The notes under the pieces are model-generated. The model was not told the DNA's origin. It saw nothing but the letters and a program-made list of their open reading frames with translations, and ran no database searches. Source: Candidatus Nitrosopumilus sp. (GTDB lineage: Archaea > Thermoproteota > Nitrososphaeria > Nitrososphaerales > Nitrosopumilaceae). From it: 8,062 nucleotides of DNA. Below, one piece after another: positions 1 to 5,207 of this stretch (position 1 is its first letter; every line of letters begins with the position of its first letter). The translations under genes and the position numbers were made by a program. The stretch is taken from assembly GCA_013043295.1 (NCBI GenBank), contig JABDOO010000063.1, forward strand, positions 1 to 8,062. Direction: 5' to 3'.

Positions 1-381
1 ACTCTAGACCGTGCTACTGGATTCTCAACAATTCTTGGAGGTACTCCAGTTGATTTCAATGATGTTTTAGCAGGATTTGACAAGTATGACATTATCTTTG
101 TTGCAACAACTTGTGATTATTTCTTAATTACATTTGATAGAATACATCTAGTAATGGAAGAAAAGAAAAAAGGAACACTGATTTTAGATTTATCAGAACC
201 AAGAACTGTTGATGAAGGAATTACTGCTCTACCTGGAATCAAATTATTATTCAGAGACCAGGTTGCAGAACTTTATGAAGAGAGTGTTAAAGCTAGAGTG
301 GGTATTGTTCCAGCAGTTGAGAAAATTATTGACAAAGAACTACCTGTTTTATCTGCTAGAATGAAAAGACTAGATGCTTAA
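1..381 (+). CDS. hemA: Glutamyl-tRNA reductase, C-terminal part (5' truncated by window edge)
   Basis: The frame is open from base 1 to the TAA at 379-381, so the 126 visible codons are the tail of a longer gene; the ATG at 154 is internal. Glutamyl-tRNA reductase reduces glutamyl-tRNA(Glu) with NADPH to glutamate-1-semialdehyde, the first committed step of C5 tetrapyrrole synthesis (siroheme, heme, cobalamin). The opening LDRA followed by LGG and a hydrophobic strand ending in ATT matches the end of the family's NADPH-binding domain. DLSEPR (187-204) corresponds to the family's DLAVPR motif, followed by the L-PGIKL strand and a helical stretch like the C-terminal dimerisation region. A full-length protein is usually about 400-430 residues, so roughly the last third is seen. 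The gene ends 5 nt from a convergent small gene. The family call is from motif recognition only. Confidence 0.85.
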   Translation, partial: TLDRATGFSTILGGTPVDFNDVLAGFDKYDIIFVATTCDYFLITFDRIHLVMEEKKKGTLILDLSEPRTVDEGITALPGIKLLFRDQVAELYEESVKARVGIVPAVEKIIDKELPVLSARMKRLDA

Positions 382-386
382 ATTTT

Positions 387-554
387 CTAAATTCCTTGTT
401 TTCTTAAGAGAAATTGCATAACTGCCTCTTTTGAATAATCTATCCCGTGTTCTTCATCTGTATGTTTTCTAAATTCATCAATAACTGACTCCATTTCGCC
501 ATCAGCTATGAAATCACACTCAAACCCATAATCATTACACTTGAGTTTTGCCAT
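387..554 (-). CDS. Small DUF1059-type protein (55 aa)
   Basis: On the minus strand an ATG (552-554) opens a 55-codon frame closed by TAG (387-389). The protein starts MAKLKCNDYGFECDF and carries C6 and C13, a short acidic stretch, then H31 and H36 in HTDEEHG. The C-x-D-x-G-x2-C start with a later H-x4-HG is the pattern I know from DUF1059, a family of small cytosolic proteins of unknown function common in archaea including thaumarchaea. The paired Cys and His residues suggest metal binding, but that is inference. A good TATA box lies about 24 nt before the ATG, fitting a leaderless transcript, and there is no usable Shine-Dalgarno. It is transcribed toward hemA with a 5-nt gap. It is easily missed because of its length; codon use and the intact motif argue that it is real. 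Confidence 0.82.
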   Translation of the reverse strand: MAKLKCNDYGFECDFIADGEMESVIDEFRKHTDEEHGIDYSKEAVMQFLLRKQGI

Positions 555-573
555 ACCTTGATGGAAAATATTC

Positions 574-583
574 GATATAAAAA
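574..583 (-). promoter_or_regulatory. TATA box for the DUF1059-type gene
   Basis: On the minus strand this reads TTTTTATATC, a strong archaeal TATA-like element. Its centre is about 24 nt before the ATG at 554, which would place the transcription start at or next to the start codon (leaderless mRNA). The position is seen in the sequence; promoter activity is inferred. Confidence 0.6.
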
Positions 584-630
584 TCCACAGGTATGAATTC
601 GCTAGAGATAACTAAATTTATTCAACCCAA

Positions 631-658
631 AATAGAATTTGTTCACTAATTTTCTATT
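631..658 (-). terminator. Inverted repeat right after the flavoprotein stop codon, possible terminator
   Basis: Seven-base arms aatagaa (631-637) and ttctatt (652-658) enclose a 14-nt loop and abut the stop codon at 659-661 of the upstream minus-strand gene. In that gene's mRNA this forms a stem in the 3' end, followed by only a weak U-rich stretch. Archaeal termination depends mainly on U-tracts, so this may be an mRNA 3'-end structure rather than a terminator, or chance in AT-rich DNA. Confidence 0.3.
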
Positions 659-1501
659 CTATCCGTATGATTCAAACTTGATTCCAAAACTTCCATCAGG
701 TTTCTTTTCATGTTCAGTAACGAATCCTTTAGGACCTAGGAATTCAATAACACCATCAATTGTTCCTTGATAACCACAAATGTAGATGATAGTATTCTCA
801 GGAGTTAATTCCTCACCGACCATCTCTTCAACAGGTGACAATCCTGTTTTTTTATCAGGCTTGAAGAATGACTCTACCCTGCCTACATGACCGTTCCAAG
901 ATCTATTGAAAAATTCTTTTGGTCTACTAATTGCTGCTCTGTATCTGAAATTCCATTTGTCTCTTCCTCTTTTCTCACTTTCTAATTCTAAATCTGTTAA
1001 GAGTCTCTTGTAGCTTAATTCATCAACGTAACTTGCACCATGTAATACGATTACTTCTCGTTTGTCGTTAGTATCGTGAAAATGTTTTGCAAATGCAATA
1101 AATGGTGCCAATCCAGTACCACCACCAACACAAATTACTCTTCTATTGTCTTTTTGTCCATTGGGTAACTTGTCACTAATTTGTAATGCAGCACCTGTTG
1201 GATCACCAAGAGATACTTCATCGCCTACACTCAGATAAAATAATTCAGTGGTAACACGACCTGGAAGTGGTTTTCTAACCCATCTAATTACAAATTCAAA
1301 ATAATCTCTATTCTCTGCATGTGATGCAATAGAGTATGCTCTTCTAACAACCTTTTTTTCTGCCGGAATTGGAAGACCAATTGTCAAAAATTGTCCTGTC
1401 TTGTATTCTGGCATTCCTTTTTCTGGAACTAATCTAATAATCACTAAATCCTCTTTGAGTAACTCCCTATAGACGACCTTTGCTTTCATCTCAGTTACCA
1501 T
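659..1501 (-). CDS. Ferredoxin-NADP reductase-like FAD/NAD(P)-binding oxidoreductase
   Basis: A 280-residue cytosolic flavoprotein of the ferredoxin-NADP+ reductase superfamily, predicted to move electrons between NAD(P)H and ferredoxin or flavodoxin. Domains in order: an FAD-binding beta barrel (about 5-110) with the flavin motif RAYSIAS (54-60), the flavin-phosphate loop GRVTT (81-85) and GDPTGA (99-104); then an NAD(P)-binding domain (about 118-280) with GGGTGLAPF (126-134) for the pyrophosphate and a late ICGYQGT segment matching the family's CG-x2-M loop. The length is slightly above bacterial Fpr (about 250). It starts at ATG 1501 (MVTEMK); the in-frame ATG at 1489 (MKAKVV) is an alternative. 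A TATA-like element about 31 nt upstream implies a leader of a few nt. It lacks the 2Fe-2S Cys cluster of phenol hydroxylase-type reductases. The electron partner cannot be told from the sequence. Confidence 0.85.
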   Translation of the reverse strand: MVTEMKAKVVYRELLKEDLVIIRLVPEKGMPEYKTGQFLTIGLPIPAEKKVVRRAYSIASHAENRDYFEFVIRWVRKPLPGRVTTELFYLSVGDEVSLGDPTGAALQISDKLPNGQKDNRRVICVGGGTGLAPFIAFAKHFHDTNDKREVIVLHGASYVDELSYKRLLTDLELESEKRGRDKWNFRYRAAISRPKEFFNRSWNGHVGRVESFFKPDKKTGLSPVEEMVGEELTPENTIIYICGYQGTIDGVIEFLGPKGFVTEHEKKPDGSFGIKFESYG

Positions 1502-1526
1502 ACAAGAAGTTTTTTCCTGACTTTGG

Positions 1527-1538
1527 TTAAATATATTT
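1527..1538 (-). promoter_or_regulatory. TATA box for the FNR-like gene
   Basis: The minus strand reads AAATATATTTAA, preceded by purine-rich AGAG that could serve as a BRE. Its centre is about 31 nt before the ATG at 1501, predicting a start site a few nt upstream of that codon. This gives the gene its own promoter, separate from the phosphatase gene 133 nt upstream. Confidence 0.55.
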
Positions 1539-1544
1539 CTCTTA

Positions 1545-1574
1545 GGAATTAGCTGGAAGGATCTACTAATATTC
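1545..1574. repeat. Imperfect inverted repeat between the two minus-strand genes
   Basis: GGAATTAG (1545-1552) is mirrored by CTAATATTCC (1565-1574), a match to the reverse complement except for a 2-nt bulge. It lies just upstream of the putative TATA/BRE of the flavoprotein gene and about 60-90 nt past the phosphatase stop codon. It could be an operator for the first or a 3'-end structure of the second; AT-rich chance is also possible. The rest of 1502-1634 holds only the TATA element and A/T runs. Confidence 0.25.
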
Positions 1575-1634
1575 CAAGAATGTTAAATAAAATGTCAAAC
1601 TATTGTCAATTTTCCAATTTTTTATTCTAAAAAT

Positions 1635-2435
1635 TCACTTTTTCATTTGTGAGATTATTTCATCAAGAATTTCTTGATTTGCAGCTGCAATAAACGAAAC
1701 TCTTGTCTCATAACTTAGATCTGCATCAAGTGGTTTTAAATCCGAATCCAACAATATGCCACCAGCTTCTTTGACAATAACATAACCTGCTGCAATATCC
1801 TGAATCCTAATCTTATCTCTTAAATCAATAAAAATATCCATCAATCCACGTGCAAATAATGCCATTTCAAGTGCATTTGCACCAAAATGTCTTGTATGAT
1901 TATGCTTTTCAAAAATTGGATGTAATTTATTCATCAATTGAATTGATGCACCTGACGTGTTTATTCCAACTATTTTGTATATTGGATCTTTTCTGTGAAC
2001 TTTGATTTGGTTATTGTTAAAAAATGCCCCTTTGTTTTTTGATGCCCAATACATATCCCCATTTGAAAGATTTGTAATGACGCCATCTGTAATAGAACTA
2101 AGCTTGTCTTCTGTTGCAAATGCTAAGGAACTACAGAAAAATGGAACACCTCTTACTGCATTTGCAGAACCATCAATAGCATCCATGATAACAAATCCTT
2201 TAGATTTATCAGATAATTCAACTCGTCCACATTCTTCACCTAAAACAACACATTCAAAATTAATTTCTTTGAGATAATCCAACACAGTTTTTTCAGCAAT
2301 GATGTCTATGTTTCTAGAAATATCTCCTCCAGCACCAACACCAAAATCCCCTGCAGCATCATCTGTTCCTGCAATATCTTTTACATTTTCATAAATTTTC
2401 TTAGAGGCTTCACGTAGAATTTCTAAAACTTCCAT
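1635..2435 (-). CDS. Inositol monophosphatase / fructose-1,6-bisphosphatase family phosphatase (archaeal type)
   Basis: A 266-residue Mg2+-dependent sugar phosphatase of the FIG/IMPase superfamily. Metal-site motifs are complete: GDISRNID (37-44), GEE (66-68), DAIDGSAN (85-92; classical D-P-x-D-G-[ST]-x-N with Ala for Pro) and the C-terminal QDIAAG (212-217) whose D213 is the third metal ligand (usually WD). The RHFGANALEMALFARG stretch (182-197) and VKEAGG (221-226) match the archaeal MJ0109-like class IV FBPase/IMPase as I remember it. Possible substrates are inositol-1-phosphate (lipid head groups), fructose-1,6-bisphosphate (gluconeogenesis) or NADP(H); the sequence does not decide. The start is ATG 2435, with a TATA-like element about 25 nt upstream (leaderless). 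It is divergent from the 2518 gene across 82 bp. Length is normal and there is no signal peptide. Confidence 0.88.
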   Translation of the reverse strand: MEVLEILREASKKIYENVKDIAGTDDAAGDFGVGAGGDISRNIDIIAEKTVLDYLKEINFECVVLGEECGRVELSDKSKGFVIMDAIDGSANAVRGVPFFCSSLAFATEDKLSSITDGVITNLSNGDMYWASKNKGAFFNNNQIKVHRKDPIYKIVGINTSGASIQLMNKLHPIFEKHNHTRHFGANALEMALFARGLMDIFIDLRDKIRIQDIAAGYVIVKEAGGILLDSDLKPLDADLSYETRVSFIAAANQEILDEIISQMKK

Positions 2436-2454
2436 ATTTTCAAATTCACCATTC

Positions 2455-2464
2455 GTAATTTAAG
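2455..2464 (-). promoter_or_regulatory. TATA-like element for the IMPase-family gene
   Basis: The minus strand reads CTTAAATTAC, centred about 25 nt before the ATG at 2435, the spacing expected for a leaderless archaeal transcript. The match to a TATA box is only moderate. It lies in the 82-bp gap shared with the divergent gene at 2518. Confidence 0.4.
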
Positions 2465-2487
2465 TGAAGAAATATTTGATTTGAAAG

Positions 2488-2497
2488 CATAAATAAC
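2488..2497 (+). promoter_or_regulatory. TATA-like element for the 2518 gene
   Basis: CATAAATAAC is centred about 26 nt before the GTG at 2518. With the usual archaeal TATA-to-start distance the transcript would begin at or next to that GTG, which supports GTG over the in-frame ATG at 2560 as the start. It lies back to back with the promoter of the divergent phosphatase gene. Confidence 0.45.
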
Positions 2498-2517
2498 AAT
2501 AAAGAAGCTTAACGTTT

Positions 2518-3633
2518 GTGAGCGGTAAGGATCAATCTGTAATTAGTAAAGAATCTTTGATGAGTACTAAACCTGGAAAACAAATAATCAAGCAAGCTTT
2601 ATTCAAATCAAAAGGATACAAATTATTTAATAAATACAAAGAGGAAACAGAAAATCAATTTCCAAATTTTGCAGAACGATTTGCTCAAGGATTACTAAAT
2701 GAACTAAAATCTGATACTGATCCTAATTCAACTCAACAAGCATTTGGAAATGAGGTTGGTTCTACTGAAATTATACTAAATGCATCTGAGATTGAGCCTA
2801 TAAAATCAAAATTATCAAGTATTGATGTGATGCAAGACAGAGTAAACAGAATTTTAAATTCAAATTTTGTGAAAATGACATTCCCTGTTTTTAATGGATT
2901 GTTTGATGCAGCATCGGAATATACTGGTAGAAACGATCCTCAATTAAAACAAGATATTGTTGAAGGACATATTCTAGCAATTGATCTTAGTGAACCTATG
3001 GATAGAATTGTAGATAAAGATGAAGACTTGGAATTTCTTGATGACTACAAACTGATGAATCCATATATTTTGAAATTAGCAAGAGACAAAATTTCTAAAG
3101 GTGGTGAACAAGTTCTAAAAGAATTTGAAGCTGGATTTGAGGATGCAAGAATTGGACAATACTTGGATGAAAAACTAAAATCAAAACCTACTGAAATCAC
3201 TGAAGAAGAAATGACACTCTCTTACAAAAAATACCGTGCAGTTATGGGAACTGCTGGAAGAAACATGGCTTTAGCTGAAAGACCCTTGGGAGAAATTTTC
3301 TATTTGGGAATGGCAAGAGCTGCTGAAGGAGTTGGATGTGGAAATGAAATTGAGGACTCTATCAAAAATGGATTTGTAAAAATTCCTTCTTGGCCACTAT
3401 ACTATTCATTATTAGCAAATGATGTCAAAAAAGGATTTGAAGTAACTTTAGAAAAAAGTAACTTGTATCTACAAGATGCACGTCTAACTCTCGAATTACT
3501 TCCTGATGATTTCTCTCATAAAGAATTTTTAGAATTTTTGTTTTTGACTGTAGAACATTACAATCAATATTGGTACAATAAATTACAAAAAGCCAACAAG
3601 TGGTCAGAATATCAATCTAAACTTCCCAAGTGA
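2518..3633 (+). CDS. Uncharacterised, probably all-helical protein upstream of rfcL (371 aa)
   Basis: I do not recognise a family. The protein is soluble-looking, rich in Lys, Glu, Leu and Asn, with no signal peptide, no membrane segment, no Walker motif and a single cysteine (in VGCGNE), so it has no zinc or Fe-S site of its own. It appears mostly helical, with a charged N-terminal half and a more hydrophobic C-terminal third rich in aromatics (HYNQYWYNKL near the end). The start is GTG 2518, favoured by a TATA-like element 26 nt upstream; ATG 2560 is the alternative (357 aa). The stop at 3631-3633 overlaps a possible GTG start of rfcL (GTGA), or lies 5 nt before its first ATG, so the two are almost surely co-transcribed. 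That suggests, without proving, a link with the clamp loader or DNA replication. Primase large subunit was considered and rejected. Confidence 0.8.
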   Translation: MSGKDQSVISKESLMSTKPGKQIIKQALFKSKGYKLFNKYKEETENQFPNFAERFAQGLLNELKSDTDPNSTQQAFGNEVGSTEIILNASEIEPIKSKLSSIDVMQDRVNRILNSNFVKMTFPVFNGLFDAASEYTGRNDPQLKQDIVEGHILAIDLSEPMDRIVDKDEDLEFLDDYKLMNPYILKLARDKISKGGEQVLKEFEAGFEDARIGQYLDEKLKSKPTEITEEEMTLSYKKYRAVMGTAGRNMALAERPLGEIFYLGMARAAEGVGCGNEIEDSIKNGFVKIPSWPLYYSLLANDVKKGFEVTLEKSNLYLQDARLTLELLPDDFSHKEFLEFLFLTVEHYNQYWYNKLQKANKWSEYQSKLPK

Positions 3634-3638
3634 TTACA

Positions 3639-4799
3639 ATGATGTGGTCTGAAAAATACCGACCTCAGAGTGTTTCTGATATGGTTGGAAATGAAGAAGC
3701 AAGAGCAGCAATAATTGAATGGTTTGTTAAATGGAAAAAAGGTACCAAACCCCTACTCTTAGTTGGACCTCCAGGTATTGGTAAAACTACAATTGCATAT
3801 CTTGTGGCTAAACAGTTTGGATATGATATGATTGGACTTAATGCTAGTGATGTTAGAAGTAAATCAAGAATAAATGAAATTTTGACGCCTGTTTTGGCAA
3901 ATGTTACTGTGATGGGGGTTCCTATGATTTTTGTCGATGAAGTTGATGGAATTCATGGTAGAGGTGATTACGGTGGAGCATCGGCACTTGTTGATATTCT
4001 AAAAGAACCAACAGTACCAATTATTCTTGCAGCAAATAATGATGACTCTGATAAAATGAAAAGCATCAAAAAAGTTGTTAAAACAATACAATTCAAAAAA
4101 ATCCCTCCAAGATTATTACGAGTATATCTTGAAAATATTTTGAAAAAACAAAGTGCAAAAATAAGTCCTGGTGCTTTGATCAAAGTTATTGATAAATCTA
4201 AAGGAGATGTTCGTTCCATGATTAATTTTACACAATCTTTAGTAACAGGGTTTAACCCACAAACAGAAAAAACTTTTGAAAGTGTTAATGTTGAAGATGG
4301 TGTTAATGCATTCTTTAAAGCAAATTCAATAGAGGAAGCTAGAATTATACTTTATTCAATGCAAATTGATCCCAGAGAAAAAATTAATGCATTTTATTCT
4401 AGTATTATAACAAGTGAATTAGATAATTCTACCCTTGCAAAATATTTAGAAATAATATCACAAGCTGATATGATCTTTGGAAAAATAATGAAAACTCAAA
4501 ATTGGAGATTATTACGTTATCTAAATGATATATTGATTAAATTATATCAAAAAGATGACAGAATCAGATACACACAATACAATTTATCTTGGCCGTTACT
4601 TAATAGAATTCGTTGGGATGGAGCAAAAATAAGATCGATATCATCTATAATGTCTAAGAAATTACATATGTCTTCTAGCTCATTTATTACACTATGTTTG
4701 CCATATGTTTTATTCTGTATTAAAAATAAAACACTAGAATTAGAATTAGAAGAAACCTTTGGCGATATTATTGAAAAGGAGATTGAATTGATACAATGA
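3639..4799 (+). CDS. rfcL: Replication factor C large subunit (clamp loader ATPase)
   Basis: RfcL works with the RFC small subunit to load the PCNA ring on primed DNA using ATP. Numbering from ATG 3639 (386 aa): the N-terminal RFC box WSEKYRP (3-9), Walker A GPPGIGKTT (43-51), Walker B IFVDEVD (97-103), sensor 1 AANN (131-134), sensor 2 GDVR (189-192), then the helical lid and a C-terminal collar domain. The GRGDYGG stretch after Walker B is typical of large subunits. Start choice: GTG 3630 overlaps the previous stop and would add Met-Ile-Thr; ATG 3639 or 3642 fits the family, which begins at or just before M-W-x-E-K-Y-R-P. It is shorter than many archaeal RfcL proteins (about 450-500) and ends without an evident PCNA-interacting motif or lysine-rich tail. 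Its stop overlaps the next gene's ATG (ATGA), so it sits inside a translationally coupled cluster. Confidence 0.93.
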   Translation: MMWSEKYRPQSVSDMVGNEEARAAIIEWFVKWKKGTKPLLLVGPPGIGKTTIAYLVAKQFGYDMIGLNASDVRSKSRINEILTPVLANVTVMGVPMIFVDEVDGIHGRGDYGGASALVDILKEPTVPIILAANNDDSDKMKSIKKVVKTIQFKKIPPRLLRVYLENILKKQSAKISPGALIKVIDKSKGDVRSMINFTQSLVTGFNPQTEKTFESVNVEDGVNAFFKANSIEEARIILYSMQIDPREKINAFYSSIITSELDNSTLAKYLEIISQADMIFGKIMKTQNWRLLRYLNDILIKLYQKDDRIRYTQYNLSWPLLNRIRWDGAKIRSISSIMSKKLHMSSSSFITLCLPYVLFCIKNKTLELELEETFGDIIEKEIELIQ

Positions 4800-5107
4800 G
4801 CTGGAGAAAAATACCAATGAAATTCCCTGGAACATGCATTGTTTGTAATGAAAAAATACCTGTAAATGAAATTGGTCTTTGGGCTAAAGGATTAGGAGTT
4901 AAACATGAAAAATGTGCCCAAATCAATGAATTACAATGCATTGTTTGTGGAGGTCCTGCAGGTTGTCCACAATGTGAATTTCAAGAAAATTGTGATATTC
5001 CAAACGTCTCTCAACTATGTATTTGTAAGAAATGTAGTGAGGAAAAAGATGCTTTTAGTTCTTACCAAAAATCTGTAAAAAAGAAATTTCCACTTCTTAA
5101 CTCTTGA
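4796..5107 (+). CDS. Cys-rich small zinc-binding-type protein (103 aa)
   Basis: A small cytosolic protein with two cysteine-rich parts. The first, about residues 10-40, has C14-x2-C17 and H37-x2-C40 around GLWAKGLGVKH, a complete CCHC zinc-ribbon-like site. The second, residues 48-80, has C48-x2-C51, C57-x2-C60, C66, C75-x-C77-x2-C80: eight cysteines, enough for two further zinc sites or a cluster. The tail is basic (KSVKKKF). No named family is recognised. The N-terminal FPGTC-x2-C element resembles short zinc ribbons found attached to some DNA-processing proteins, so nucleic-acid or protein binding is plausible but inferred. The ATG overlaps the rfcL stop (ATGA, 4796-4799); AGGAG at 4777-4781 is 14 nt away, far for a Shine-Dalgarno, so coupled re-initiation is likely. 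It is probably the last gene of the 2518 cluster. Confidence 0.82.
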   Translation: MSWRKIPMKFPGTCIVCNEKIPVNEIGLWAKGLGVKHEKCAQINELQCIVCGGPAGCPQCEFQENCDIPNVSQLCICKKCSEEKDAFSSYQKSVKKKFPLLNS

Positions 5108-5119
5108 ATTTCTAAAAAT

Positions 5120-5164
5120 AACAATTATTGTTGAATTTTTATAAAAAATCTATATTCTTTTTTT
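5120..5164 (+). terminator. Probable transcription terminator: hairpin plus T-tracts
   Basis: A short inverted repeat AACAAT-T-ATTGTT (5120-5132) sits 12 nt past the stop of the Cys-rich gene, followed by a five-T run (5136-5140) and a seven-T run (5158-5164). T-tracts are the main archaeal termination signal. It separates the rfcL cluster from the carboxylase genes, whose own promoter follows at once. The hairpin is weak and may be incidental. Confidence 0.5.
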
Positions 5165-5171
5165 CCAAACT

Positions 5172-5183
5172 AAATTAATATAG
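5172..5183 (+). promoter_or_regulatory. TATA box for the acyl-CoA carboxylase genes
   Basis: AAATTAATATAG is centred about 30 nt before the GTG at 5208, predicting transcription from within a few nt of that codon. It is the only promoter-like element found for the two carboxylase genes, so they are probably one operon driven from here. It supports the GTG start of the first gene. Confidence 0.55.
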
Positions 5184-5207
5184 GAATACGTCTTGGTCTA
5201 GAATACT

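Noticed and set aside
154..381. Independent 75-residue gene starting at ATG 154
   Set aside because: The same frame is open from base 1 and the upstream residues continue the glutamyl-tRNA reductase fold, so the ATG is internal.
402..409. Palindrome TCTTAAGA
   Set aside because: It lies inside the DUF1059-type coding sequence and is short enough to be chance in AT-rich DNA.
2002..2277. Plus-strand 91-codon open frame
   Set aside because: It lies fully antisense to the well-supported phosphatase gene and its product matches no family.
2518..3633. DNA primase large subunit (PriL), suggested by the position next to rfcL
   Set aside because: PriL needs four conserved cysteines for its 4Fe-4S cluster; this protein has one, and I see none of the PriL motifs.
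3968..4219. Minus-strand 83-codon open frame
   Set aside because: It is antisense to rfcL across the sensor regions and is explained by that gene's codon structure.
4777..4781. AGGAG as ribosome binding site of the Cys-rich gene
   Set aside because: It is 14 nt from the ATG, too far for normal use; coupling through the ATGA overlap is more likely.
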